Below are positions 20,948 to 32,146 of a stretch of DNA of 64,000 nucleotides, piece after piece; within the stretch, counting starts at the first letter, position 1, and each line of letters opens with the position of its first letter. Source of the stretch: Polytrichum commune (taxonomy: Eukaryota; Streptophyta; Polytrichopsida; Polytrichales; Polytrichaceae); assembly GCA_950295325.1 (NCBI GenBank), contig OX485805.1, forward strand, positions 52,166,758 to 52,230,757. The letters are read 5' to 3'. The notes beneath the pieces are model-generated. The model had not been told where the DNA came from and searched no databases. It saw nothing but the letters and a program-made list of their open reading frames with translations. Position numbers and translations under genes: made by a program.

Positions 20948-21475
20948 ATGGCACGAGAACAGAGGTGGCGACTGGACACGGAATGCACGTCAAATTTTAT
21001 ATGTTGCAGACGAGTTGTATCCCAACAAGCCCCCGATCATGACTTGAAAAGATTTTTGTACCAAATTCTTGAATGTCATTGGGATACAACCAGCAGACAA
21101 TTAAAGAGAGGCATTCAGCCTCCTTGGTACAATGCAGCAGGTCTCGAATCAGTATCGGAGCATGATTTGGAAGAAGATGCAGATGACATGCCTACGAAAC
21201 GGGATCCGAGATATGAATTGCAGTTAGAGGTGGAGTACCACAAGAACAGGCTGCAGTTGGCTGCAATTGATGCACTTTTGCATAGAGTTGCGGATGATGT
21301 GGTATTGAGATGGCTAAATGGTGGGCCTAGACCACGTAATGCCGTTCCATTGTCTCCTGGTAGTCGTCCATACCTCACCCGTGGAACAACGCGAAGCATG
21401 GAAGCGGGGGAATCATCTCGAGCACGACGAAGATCTACTTCAGCTAGAATAGACCTCGATTCAGATTCGGATTAG
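20948..21475 (+). CDS. Unknown protein downstream of the RING gene
   Basis: A 175-codon frame from ATG 20948 starts 33 bp after the previous stop and in another frame. It has a Trp/Arg-rich start, a helical middle (ELQLEVEYHKNRLQLAAIDALLHRVADDVVLRWLNGG) and a Ser/Arg-rich end with an acidic tail (DLDSDSD). No family recognised. It may be a last exon of the accessory gene or a separate small gene of the hAT element. Confidence 0.45.
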   Translation: MAREQRWRLDTECTSNFICCRRVVSQQAPDHDLKRFLYQILECHWDTTSRQLKRGIQPPWYNAAGLESVSEHDLEEDADDMPTKRDPRYELQLEVEYHKNRLQLAAIDALLHRVADDVVLRWLNGGPRPRNAVPLSPGSRPYLTRGTTRSMEAGESSRARRRSTSARIDLDSDSD

Positions 21476-22174
21476 GCATTTTTGTACCATGTTTAGAAAG
21501 TTGTATAGGAACGGAGGAAGACTTTGGACACAATGAACATATTTCATGTTCAAAGAATATGTAATATAAAGAGGATTTACCGACAAGTTGTCATTTCTAA
21601 GATCGTGTAAAAGATAGCATATGGATGCCACATGTTTTAATGTTATTCGAAACTTTTAAAATTTTACTTGATTATTAGTAATTCATATGATAGTCTAACC
21701 AAAAGTACTATTGACTACATAGTCAATATTGAATACCACATAAAGATATAATTATATAAAACGGATAGAAAGGTCCTCAAAAAGAGGATGTCACCAACAA
21801 AGCATGTACAATCGAGCAATAGGGGATTGCAATATTTATAAAAGCATTTTCTTTAAGAAGCTCAATAAATAAACATAAAATTCCATTCACAGTAAGAATA
21901 ATACAAAATAGTAATTAATAAAGGCATAACATGTTGTTGGAGATTAATTGCAATGCTAAGTTGACAACCATATTGTATTTTAAATTTTTTTTAAAACATG
22001 CAATAAATAATTTTATTACTATAATAAAATGATACAATTTCGAAGGTAACGTTCGCTTTGTGGTCTAAATGTCTTACCGAAGGCCCTAAGGTTGTAACTT
22101 GTATCAATTTTGACGTAAGTAATAAATTATGGGAGTACGTGGGAGCACCAAAATACCACATTTGTGCAAAACCA
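21476..22174. other. Convergent intergenic region; no gene recognised
   Basis: AT-rich DNA between the 3' ends of the accessory genes (plus strand) and the hAT transposase (minus strand). No repeat or RNA gene seen. Confidence 0.45.
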
Positions 22175-23860
22175 TTACGTTCGAATCCGTACTGTGGGAT
22201 CATTTGCTTTGACATATCTTGGGTCCTCTTCAGACTCGTCTGTGCTGCAATCATCATCCATTTGGAGAGTCGCGCTCCGAAGATGTAACTCTCGGTTACG
22301 TTGTGAGAAAATTATCTTCTTGGTCGGCCGGGAGCCCTCTGCATTCTGTATGCCATTTTCATCTAGATGTGGTCTACCCTCATCTTCATTGTAGTCTTCA
22401 GCAGTAAACGGAAGCGATCTTCCCTGATACCTCTTCCTAGTACGTTTGACACCTCTCGTAGTTCTCTGACGCCCTCCACCCGTACCACGACTTGAGTGCA
22501 CTTCATCTCTACTTCCATCTATAAAAACATCCCCCGTTGTACTTCCGCCTCCAACTCCAAGGCCACCTGTTCCATTGGATTGACTGTGTGGAAGTGAAAC
22601 TTATGCGGACGGAATTGCAATTGGTATGTTCTCAACAACATGTCGACGAACAGATTGACGACGTGGCGCATCTGTAGTAACATTTCTTGAAACATTGTGT
22701 ATAGCAACCAAAGTAGCAACCAAAGTAGCACCCACCGTAGTTGCACATGAAACACCCAATCTAGAAGTATTGGCAATACTTCGAGTGAGAGGATGACATT
22801 GACCTTGTGCATGCACTTGCACCGTAGAGGTGGATGCAGTTCTTTGAAGAGTATGGAATCGAGTTGTAGGTATTTCAGGAACATTGGGCGTTTGATCTTC
22901 TACACAATGGTTGGATATGAGGGAGGCGTCTATGGATTCAGAATGTACTCGGGCTGGAAGTGGATCCTGTTGAACGTGCGTTGGCTCATTTGCGGGTAGT
23001 ACATTGTCACCTTCACCAAAAGAAAGAGAATCGCTCCGAGGTTGCAAGGAATCTACTTCAATTCCTACATTCTCACTTGCCCCCATAGCAACATTATGGT
23101 CAGGGCGAAACCCTTGTCCAGTGTGGAGAGTTTCAAAAGGCGGTCCTCCAATAGACCCCTCATGATCATCATGCATTCCATCGTTATGTTGGGGGACATC
23201 CGGTTCATCAAAATCAAACACCCCAAGGTTTCCATCACCACCATTGCCATCCTCATCTTCTGAATCATGATTCTCGGAATCGAGGTCATCCAAATCAAAG
23301 TCGATGTCATCAACATTGTTGTCATCATCATTTCCGGCCCTATCATTTGGATCCACGTCATCTTCGTTGTCATCTTCTTCGTCAAGGTCATCGTCAGAAT
23401 GGACCTCATTCACTTCGTACCATTGCGCAGGTCTTGGGCCCCTCCGATGTCGAATGAGCCTACTATTGGTATATATGTAGACGAGGTCCTCAGCACGACT
23501 ATGCTTCAAGCGATTGCGACTCTTGTTGTGAACATATGAGTACATGCTCCAATTGCGCTCACATGCGGATGCGGAACATACTTGTGCAAGGATACGTCTT
23601 GCTATTGTTTGGAGGGCTTTAGCTCCACCTCCCATTGCATCCCACCATTCATGGAGAGGTGCGGCATGCACGCTCGGGTCAGTAGAATCAGCAAAAGGCC
23701 CTCGATTTTCAAGGAAATCTTGGTACTGGTGGAGGATTTGGACATAAGTGTCCTCATCTTGAGCAAACCTGCGAAGAACTCGATTTAGGATTGTCCTCGA
23801 ATTGTCATCCTCATGGAGTGGGGCCCAACTACGTAGAAGCGGATTTAACATCACTCCAGC
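22175..23860 (-). pseudogene. hAT transposase, C-terminal part with dimerisation domain
   Basis: The frame resumes at AGVMLNPLLRSW right after the nested element. It contains the hAT C-terminal dimerisation region: EWWDAMGGGAKALQTIARRILAQVCSAS and CERNWSMYSYVHNKSRNRL, with the usual Trp residues. An extremely Asp/Glu-rich tract follows (about 23400-23210), then a Ser/Thr-rich tail. A TAA near 22601 interrupts the frame, which otherwise continues to 22175. The N-terminal half is at 41496-43015; both are minus strand. Together they give one transposase split by a 17.6-kb insertion. Confidence 0.88.
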
Positions 23861-23864
23861 CCAA
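23861..23864. repeat. Left target duplication of the nested element (CCAA)
   Basis: CCAA is repeated at 41492-41495. Removing the element and one copy rejoins the hAT coding frame (LHW then AGVML). Confidence 0.85.
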
Positions 23865-24253
23865 AACACTATATTCGGTATTTGGAGACTTTTGGTTGAT
23901 TATGAGACTATATAAGGATGCACATTTCAAAAATGGACCAGTAATGACGACTAAAAATCCCATATGTATAATGGTATGCTACTATTATTATACATAAAGG
24001 CATGGAAGTGAACAAAAATGTGAGTCATACATGAAAATAGTTGCGTATGAAATGACAACTCGTTATGAATGGAAGGGAAGATGCGAAGAATGAATGGAAG
24101 TTGAATGAATTAATTGGGATAGAAATACAATTATAATGGAAATACCATCAATGTCTTGAGTAACTTGGAATAGCATAGAAAGTAAGCACTTAAATATGTT
24201 CTACACCTAAGCCCATTTAGGGAGTCCGTCCCACTAGTACGCTTCTAGTCACA

Positions 24254-25156
24254 CTAGTCCGACCCACTATTTTTTTTTGCGGCTAAGTCCTTTTTTTTGG
24301 CGGCCTCCATGGCTTTAAAAATCTCAGGCCCACGACTGTATCCTTGTGTGTTGCCTGGAAAGGAATATGTGTCGTTCTTGCATGTTTCAGGACGCGCTCC
24401 CGAATTGTACGAGGTGGTATTATAAGTAGAATACGAGGGCGTTTGCGAAAGGGAACGTCTTGCGCTTCTCCGGAGGGCCAGAGAACGATCGCACTCGGAA
24501 GATGCGGCCTTGAGGGCGTGCCTTGGCAATGACGAAGTCGAGGAGGGTTGGCCACCAAGCGAGCGGGGAGCCACCTACCAAAAACGCCATAGGAAGATAA
24601 CAATAAGAACGGAGTGGGGAAAATGAGGAAGGGCGGTTTGGGATGGGCGCTCGTAAACCTCTTGGCACGCGCAGACAAAGAGGAAAGCAACGGTGAATAT
24701 GGGTTTAGGGACAAAGAAGGGCACCTTGGATTTGGTGACATCAATCCCGGGGACGATGGGGGCGTCGAGGAGAGCATACGAATCCGGTTGAATTGCGGCA
24801 TTGTTCAGTAATGTGGGGGAAGCATGGCAAGGAAGGCCAACGACCGGGGATGGGTTTGCAGGAGGAGGAACGGGGACGACGGGGGAGGGATTGCACCGGG
24901 TTGCTTCCAGGTGGAGACGTCGGCTCGGCCCACGACGAGCGACGGCGTCGTCCCTCGAGGGCGACACATGCCCCAAACGAACGAGCGTCCGCTTCTCCTT
25001 GGAGAGGGGGGAGGGCGACGGGGCGAACGCCCGGGGGACAACCCTAGGGGGCGGGCTGTTGACAACACCGTCGTCGACGTCCCGGGAGTAATCCACGGCC
25101 GAGGCCGCGTCGACCGCCGAGAAGTGGTAGAGTGAGGGGATCACGGAATACGTCAC
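24254..25156 (-). CDS. Uncertain two-exon gene of the nested element
   Basis: Minus strand 25156-24726 (Pro/Ser/Ala-rich, ending GIDVTKSK) could splice at a GTGCCC donor near 24725 to an acceptor TTGGTAG near 24569. That would continue as APRSLGGQPSSTSSLPRHAL to a stop at 24254. The product would be basic and Ser/Arg-rich with a Lys-rich end (AAKKKDLAAKK). No family recognised. Composition alone cannot prove it is coding. Confidence 0.3.
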
Positions 25157-26112
25157 GCCGCGGGAAGGGGAGCCTGGGGACGAGGGGGGACGGGAAAGGC
25201 CGTCGAGGACGGGGGCGTCACATATGGGGGCAAACTATGGGGAACAACAACAATAACAACAACACAGACAACAAAGACATCCAAAAACGGATGAAGCGTT
25301 AGATATGTGAACCAAATGATAACACGCACATACATGAAGATATTTCAAATGAGTTTATTAAATTTTGCGAGCCTCATGATGCTCTTGTATACATTATCGC
25401 GGGGGCTTAGTCCCGCATTGCCGATGGGGTTGGACCTAACAAAAAAGGGGATGCTACCGGCGTGGAGCACAAGCCTTCTAAGGTACGGCGCTAGCGTATT
25501 GACCAAAAATGTGTCCTTCCTATCGCCGGTCCACGTGTCGGGAAAGATGACGTTGCCCGGGGGGTTCAAAACGCTCTTGGCGGGGCTGTCGTCGACCAGG
25601 AGAGTGTTCTCCGGAGTAGGCCACCACCCGTGGGGGGTCCCCTGAAGCCGGGGGACGCTGCGCCAAAGTCTGGACCTGAGGACCTTGAGGAACTGTTGTC
25701 CTCTGCCTCGGCCGCCGAACTTGGGAACCGGTAGACCCTTTTCGTCGAGTAGTTCATCGCAGTCCTCTTGCCCGAGGACAAGGCAAGGGCTCGGGAGATC
25801 ACGGAATAGGAAGTCGACGATGGGTTCCGTGTTCTCCATGAACATGGAGCTCCACACAATGACGTGGGCGAACTCGACCACCTCGTGAAGGAAGTCGCGC
25901 AAGCCGGGACGGGCGCGGACAACCTTGCGGTTTATTAGGGTGTCGAGCTCGCCGTCATAGTCCCTTTCGTCGGGGTGACGGAAGGGACGCGTGGGGACCC
26001 TCGGGATGTGTTCGGTGTGACACAACACCCCGTTGAGGTCAAACACGATGAACGGCTTGTTTCGGGTCTGAGGTCCACTGGTGGAGGGGTTGCGACCTAT
26101 CTCCGGGGGGTC

Positions 26113-26702
26113 CTGTGATTAACAATTCGACTAGTTTAATGCTATGATCCAATAAAGAATTTAGCAAACATGAAGATGCAGTATGGAAAAAGACGAAGGG
26201 CGAGAACAAGGGTACATTTGCGAACGATCGTTCGTGAAAGGCCAGCAGTGACCATGCACACCATTCACGAACGTTCATTTGTGAATGAACCGCATAGTGC
26301 ATTTACGAACGGGCGTTCGTGAAAGAGATGGTCGCGGGGTGGCATCCTTTTACGAGCGTCCGTTCGTGAACGAGGCAGAATTGCACAACAGATTTGAACC
26401 CGCATGAACATACACAAAACAACCAATGCGAGACGACGCGATTCGATGCAAAAAAATGTTTCATTTATATGAATTCCGTGAAAATTTACAGTTTGTCTCA
26501 GATGATAATCTATCGTACAGGTTCCTAGGCAACAGGATGCCGTGTCCTACAAAACTGGTCGACCTAAGGAAGCACGCAAAAATGGGCTATCGGAGGTCTC
26601 GGATGCCGATGTATATAATGCGCCAAAAATACAACGCATGTGGTTAGAGATGTTACGAACGCGCGTTCGTAAATGCATGCGGTAGTCTCAAAGATGAGTT
26701 AC
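26113..26702 (-). other. Intron 3 of the ParB/methyltransferase/HAD gene, with five palindromes
   Basis: Donor GAG|GTAACT at 26703/26702 and acceptor CACAG|GAC at 26113/26112 preserve phase 0. It contains five palindrome copies, with cores at 26221, 26269 (degenerate), 26306, 26353 and 26656. Confidence 0.65.
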
Positions 26703-28145
26703 CTCGTCATCGGAGGGAGGGGCAGCGGCGCTGGATTGAGCGGCAGCTCCCTCCTCAGCGATTAACGAACGCGCGTTCGTCACATCCGCCGCCGCAGGTG
26801 CCTCAGTCTCCATTAGGTCGTCAGCACGCGCCGCCTGAGACGCCTGGGTCTGCTGTATGTCGTCCTCCTCGCCACCCAGGTCGAGAGTCTCCATGTGCAC
26901 GTCCCCAATGTATGCGGAGGGATGCCGGTCTTCCGCGGGGCTGTCCTCGACGTCCATCCTCTGGACGCCTGCGGTGTCACTCGGGCTCCCCTGCGTGTCC
27001 TCCACAATGACCAAGTCAGTGTGTCGCGCAGTATCATCGCCCCTTGTCCTATCTAGTAAACTGGGGACGACGGTGAAAGGTGCCGTGTCCGTCTGTGAAG
27101 GCAGTCCTACCCTTGGTGGGGGTGGGGTGAGGACTGTTGGACCTGAAGATTCACGAACGTGCGTTCGTAAATCCTCGTCCTCACGGATAGCCGCCGAGAC
27201 TGCGTCGTGTATGTTGGCGGTGTCCGTGGGCATTGTAGGGGGTGGAGGAGTCCCCACCAACGTTGGGTGGGGCGCTGGCTGGTAGGAAGGTCCTCCCGGG
27301 AAAGGACCGTGCGTGGGGTATCCCGCAGGGAATGGGAATGCTGCCTGAGGGGCCACTGCAAAGTTTTGCAGTCTGGTCAGCATCGCCAGTATGGCGTCCG
27401 TCTTCTCGTTGGAGGACTTCAGCTCCTCCTCAATTTTCCTCATTTTCCGGGCATTCTCCTCTGCAGCCGCAGCCATGTCTTCCTTCATCTTCTGCTCGAG
27501 CTTTGCGTTAAGCTCGGCGACGGAAAGGGCCTCCTCCTTGACCCTTTTGTTCTTGTCGAACTCCACCCCAAGCTCGACCATAATGTCCATGTCCCCCTCG
27601 TCCTCGTCGGAGACCTCGATGATCGCCCCCTCGGGCAACTCCACGTACGGGGTCTTCTTCATCCTCCGTCGCGTGTTGCGGAACAGGTCCAACGTGGGAC
27701 GGGAGCGTTGGTCGAGGACATCGAGGGTCTCCATTTTCGGGACCGCCAGCCTTTGCTTGGGGGACACTGACGTCGAACAACCTCCTGGCGTGCCGAAGGG
27801 CTCCGCGCCTGAGGTAAGCGCGGGGAGGACATCCTGGGTGGCACCCGCCGAGGATCCAGTATATCTAGCCGGGGTCCCTTGGTATTCTGAAGGCTCCCCC
27901 GATGGGGCCAACAACCGGAGAGGAGTGACATCCAAAGCCTGGAGGATGGCATCGACGTTGACGGAGGGGCCAGGCTCGTCGTCGTCTGTTTCCATGGGCG
28001 GCATACCTTCGTCGGCCGGCATGTTGAAGTCCGTTCTGGGCACGGACATGTCAGCTAGGTCCATCGTCGACGCTTTTGTCCTGTGGAACTTGTAATCCTC
28101 CTCGTCGACGGCGTCAATATATGTGTTCACGCACAGGCCCAGCAT

Positions 28146-28333
28146 CTGAGATAAGAAGGCAAAGATTCAGTCATTTACGAACGCGCGTTCGTAAACATGA
28201 AGGCTTTGAGCGAGGAAATACTAACAAAATAATTCACAAAACAATCATAAGTATCGGCTGCCCATGATAAATTGTTTGGAGCATGCAGTGTTTACGAACG
28301 AGCATTCGTAAAAAGTGGTGTGAGATCGCTTAC
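28146..28333 (-). other. Intron 2 of the ParB/methyltransferase/HAD gene, with two palindromes
   Basis: Donor ATG|GTAAGC at 28334/28333 and acceptor ATCTCAG|ATG at 28146/28145, phase 0. Two palindromes lie inside (cores at 28178 and 28295). Confidence 0.72.
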
Positions 28334-29658
28334 CATGGCCGCGTACATAAATTTGCTGCCCCCAAATATGTTGTAGACAGTTTCGCCAGTCATTGCCAAA
28401 CCCTGCAATATGGAGACGTAGAACTCCATCCTCAGCTCCAGCGCCAGGAAGACAATGTACAAAGTCTCCTGGAAGAGATCCTTTGGAGGTGGGTGAGGGA
28501 TGCTGTATATCTTCTTGAATGTGTTGCTCGCCTTTATGGGTGTTCGCCCATTCCTAAGCGCATTGTACGTCAAGAAGATGAGGCTCACCGCTCCCACCTG
28601 CTTGTTGCCTCTGGCCTCGTTTACGGCAACAATCCCCTCCGTCTTCACTGGCACGTATGTGCTGTGGAAGATGTTGTACTCGAACTTGATCTTGTTCTCA
28701 TACAAATCGATGACGACGGATTGCTTCTCCTGCTCCACAATCCACAGCCATACGTGCGGCTCCCTCATGGTCGGAGATTTGTGCTCCATGAATTTCGCCA
28801 TGAAAGGGTTGTAAAAAGGCTCCCCCTTCGCGCCCTGCCGCGAGGCACTGGGGATCCCTCTGAAGTCGATGACCGCGAAGGGACAACCCCTTCGATCCTC
28901 CCTGACCTCGGACCTGCTGAAGGTGCCGTCCTACTTGGAAAACGTGGTCCTCTCCAGCCCCGTGGTCACCACACAAAATCTTGCCACGCCCTCGAAGGTG
29001 GCGTTCCTCTTCCTCTCCAAGAAGGAGATGTACCGTTGAAGCTCTTCAGGTTCCGTTTCTGTTTTTTTTGTTCTTTTGTTTCCCTTGAGCTTCAGGACGA
29101 CGACGTGCTCCTTCACCAGGCTGCGCATTGAGGCACCATTGATATTGTACAGCACCTTGAACTCCTTCCATTTCGCCCAGTTGATATCCTCGTCGGCCTG
29201 AAAAAGGTGCATCTCAGGCAATAGGCCGCTAATCTCCCGCATCGCAGCGGTCTTCAGCTTCCTGTGGTCGCACCACTCTTTGATCGAGTACGTGCCAGGT
29301 TTGTGCTTTGGTCTCTTCAAAAATATCTTGGGATAAGGGATGGTCCTTCCGACGGTGTTCCCAAGAACGTGAACCGCACAACGCTGCAACTCTGATTCAG
29401 TCAGTCCTTGCAGGGCCCTAAAAAATTCTCGCAGCAGAGGCGGGGCCTCTCCGCTCTTCTCTTGAGCGTACTTCTCTTCTGTGTCTGGGTTCACCAGATC
29501 CCCGAGCTGTGAGCGTCGAAGAACTGGGTCCACAACTCCCAGGTGTCTCTGTTGCAGCAAATCAGACGGAGCTCACCTTTGAGCTCCAAAACTGATTTGG
29601 TGCTCGTGGACTTCATGTCGATGGAGGAGAATTTGTCCACCATCGCATCACAGAACGC

Positions 29659-29781
29659 CTGCAACATACATACAAGGACGTCAGTGTTCAATACTAAATA
29701 CGAACGCACGTTCGTAAGTTGGAAAATTTAGAAATTGTTTAATGCAACATATGCTTTACGAACGCTCGTTCGTGAACTCAC
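29659..29781 (-). other. Intron 1 of the ParB/methyltransferase/HAD gene, with two palindromes
   Basis: Donor GGAAG|GTGAGT and acceptor TTGCAG|GCG, 123 bp, phase 0. Palindromes at 29701 and 29759 take up nearly a third of the intron, one placed just after the 5' splice site. Confidence 0.75.
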
Positions 29782-32091
29782 CTTCCACTGTGGAAATTGC
29801 GTCTTGGCGTTCTCCCTCTCTTTTGGCGGGCATCCGTGCGCGACCCACACATCTCTGGCCGCCACTATATTCGCCACCCAGGAGGCCTCGAATGCCTTGA
29901 TCTTGTTTCCGGAATTCAAAAATGTAGATATTTTGCGGAGCTTGTCCCAGTCGTCAGACCAAACCAAAAACGCCTTCCAGTAGCGCAGGTCCGCCTTGAG
30001 CTCGTGCTGGAAGTTATCATCCTTTAGGATGATCTGTGACGCCTCCAGACTGTGTTGTCCATCGATTATCCAGAACTCTCCATTCTGGATTCTTGGCCAA
30101 TCCTTCTCTGTGGGGCGTGACAAAAAACCCTTGGGCATCACGCAGACGGTCTGCCTATCCCACTTGACGTTGTTCATGAGGTTATTAATCTGCCACTTCA
30201 CCCCCCCGCTTTCACGAGACCTCACCACCCACTTGTTAGGGGATTTCTCGCACTTGAAACAATCCACGTTGAAAGTGAAGTGGCGTCCCATAGGCCAGCA
30301 ATCCTTGGAGTAGTTGTTGAAGTCTCGAAGGATTTTTGTCGCTTTGGCAGCGTCTGGGTTTTCTCCCTTCTTCAAAGGGGTTGGCATCACTGGCGGAGAG
30401 CTAACCTCAGCGCCTTCCGTCAATCCGGACTTCTCCATCTCGTCCCTCGACCTCTTGGATGGAGTGGATTGTCTGCTGGGCACTTCTGTCAACCTGCTCC
30501 CCGAATGCACAGGCCGCGGAGCACTTCTCGATCCTCCTGCCCCCGAAGCAGCTGGTTTTTTCGGACTTTTCTTTTTTTTATTTGCCTCCGCGGCAACACT
30601 GTTGTACTTCGAAACATTCAAGGTCAGGGCAGTCAACTTCCTCGCCGTCCAGTGTTGACTCAGGGCATATTTGGTAAAGAGAGCATCCAGGTTGAAATGT
30701 TTCGCATCGGATGCGACATTATTGCATGCATAAGCATAAGAGAATGGGTGCAATAGGTAGTTTAAGAGGAGGTTCACATGGTCTTTTTTATTTTTCATAT
30801 CCAGAATAACAAAGTCTCCTTGTGCCTCTACGGACTCTATCTCCCAATTCTTTGTCTGCACCCATTGGTCTGGTTGGTCAGCCTTTGTCTGCAGCTCATA
30901 AGTGAATCGCAATGCAAACAACCCTTCGTCGGTCTTCGTGGGGATGGCCGTCCACTCAGCCATGACTTCTTCTTTTGGGACATAGTTGTCGTTCCCATTG
31001 GTATCCGAGACTCCCTCTGGAAGGCGCTCCACTGGCACTGCGAACAAGTCGATGGCGTTTCTGCTAGCTTTAGCCATCTGCATCACACAAGAGCAAATCA
31101 GAATCGCTTTTACGAACGTTCGTTCGTAAACAACACCGTGCCATGCATACTATTTTCATAGTGTGGTTTTTGGAAATACGAAGTTTTGAATGCTTTATGC
31201 ATTTCAGGGTGGTTTCCAATGCATTCACATTGGTTCACATCTTTCACGAACGCGCGTTCATAATATGAGATACATGTTTATTAGTATTTTGTACATAACT
31301 ATACGAACGCGCGTTCGTAAAGTCATGCGATATTGTGTAACCTACTGAGTTAAATTTTAGTGTTGTGATTGGATTTAAGTACTTATATGAATTACAGCAT
31401 GGATATATCCCTCCATTTTGGATTTAGGGTTTCGAACGCACGTTCGTAAACGTAGTCCTTGGGTTCCAAAGAATCTTTACGAACGCGCGTTCGTAAAATG
31501 GTATATATTTTGCACGGCACATGCATTTACGAACGCGCGTTCGTAAATGGTTGTATATTGTGCGCGGTAGAGGTATTTACGAACGCTCGTTCGTAAATGA
31601 GCCTGTTGTTTGTTTATATATATATAATTAATAATAACAATATAGTGTCCGTACATATACGGATTTGTATACATACGAATTCGTATACATACGTATGGCA
31701 AGTCTTGCTTGTTGTGTCTCAGCAAAGCTTGCACTTGTGCCTGCAAGTGTTCATCAGAAAGGTGAGATTGAAGAAAAACAATACAATCAAAACATATAGA
31801 CTTGGAATGTGACAGAGAATTCAGAATGAGGATCCGAACTTGACTTCCAAAACACATGCCATTCAATAATGAACAAATATAGACTATGAAGGATTTGAGA
31901 ATGGAAGGAATATTGTGCTTACTCTGAAATTTTACACACCCAAAAGCTACTTGCTCCCTTGTTGAAAACCCCAGGAAACCCCACAAAAGCAAGGTGATTT
32001 GAAAGTCAAATGCACCTCTGCACCACTGAAATTGCCTTCACACTAGTTGTTGCATGCTATGTACAAACCCTAACTAAGACTCTGATGTATA

Positions 32092-32146
32092 TGTGTGGTA
32101 CTTTTGGGCCACCCCCTTTCGAGGGAGCCTAAAAGTATCACACAAG
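32092..32146. repeat. Hairpin
   Basis: TGTGTGGTACTTTT pairs with AAAAGTATCACACA around a loop containing CCCCTTTCGAGGG, which is itself a small stem. Further short hairpins follow (for example GCCTGCATTTGCAGGC near 32163 and ACACCCAACCGGGTGT near 32417). Confidence 0.6.

Larger units (their letters stand above)
25345..31086 (-). pseudogene. Multi-exon gene: ParB/DGQH-like, DNA methyltransferase-like, coiled coil, FCP1/HAD-like
   Basis: Four exons join in phase with GT-AG introns: 31086-29782, 29658-28334, 28145-26703 and 26112-25345. Exon 1 holds FWIIDGQHSLEASQIIL (DGQH at residues 342-345), like DGQHR/ParB-type domains. The exon 2/3 junction reads GETVYNIFGGSKFMYAAM then LGLCVNTYIDAVDEEDY, matching the AdoMet-binding motif I region of N4/N6 DNA methyltransferases (G-x-x-V-x-x-x-FGGS); no DPPW/NPPY motif is visible. 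Exon 3 is acidic with a coiled coil (about 27380-27520). Exon 4 opens with KPFIVFDLNGVLCHT, an FCP1/HAD-type core in which the second Asp is Asn, and later has LLVDDSP. A TAG at about 28932 and a frame change near 29515 break it. Confidence 0.68.
26221..31593. repeat. Palindrome array, proximal cluster (core CGAACGNNCGTTCG)
   Basis: Eighteen copies of a 16-22-bp perfect or near-perfect palindrome with a variable central dinucleotide, usually flanked by TTTA and TAAA. Core starts: 26221, 26269 (degenerate), 26306, 26353, 26656, 26766, 27154, 28178, 28295, 29701, 29759, 31113, 31247, 31304, 31433, 31480, 31530 and 31580. Nine lie in three introns, two (26766, 27154) are in coding exon 3, and seven are 5' of the gene. 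They are dispersed rather than tandem. Copies differ mostly in the central two bases, which suggests selection on the arms or recent spread. Confidence 0.93.

Noticed and set aside
22601-23869. Whether the C-terminal hAT segment is a separate, second hAT gene
   Set aside because: It begins exactly where the N-terminal segment ends in the hAT fold, on the same strand, and the target duplication and inverted repeats of the nested element explain the gap.
26857-28095. Long plus-strand frames opposite the minus-strand coiled-coil exon
   Set aside because: High GC and third-position bias of the minus-strand gene create shadow frames; the minus strand has the splice sites and the coherent acidic/coiled-coil protein.
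28283-29131. 282-codon plus-strand frame
   Set aside because: Antisense of the methyltransferase-like exon; no recognisable motif and it crosses the intron.
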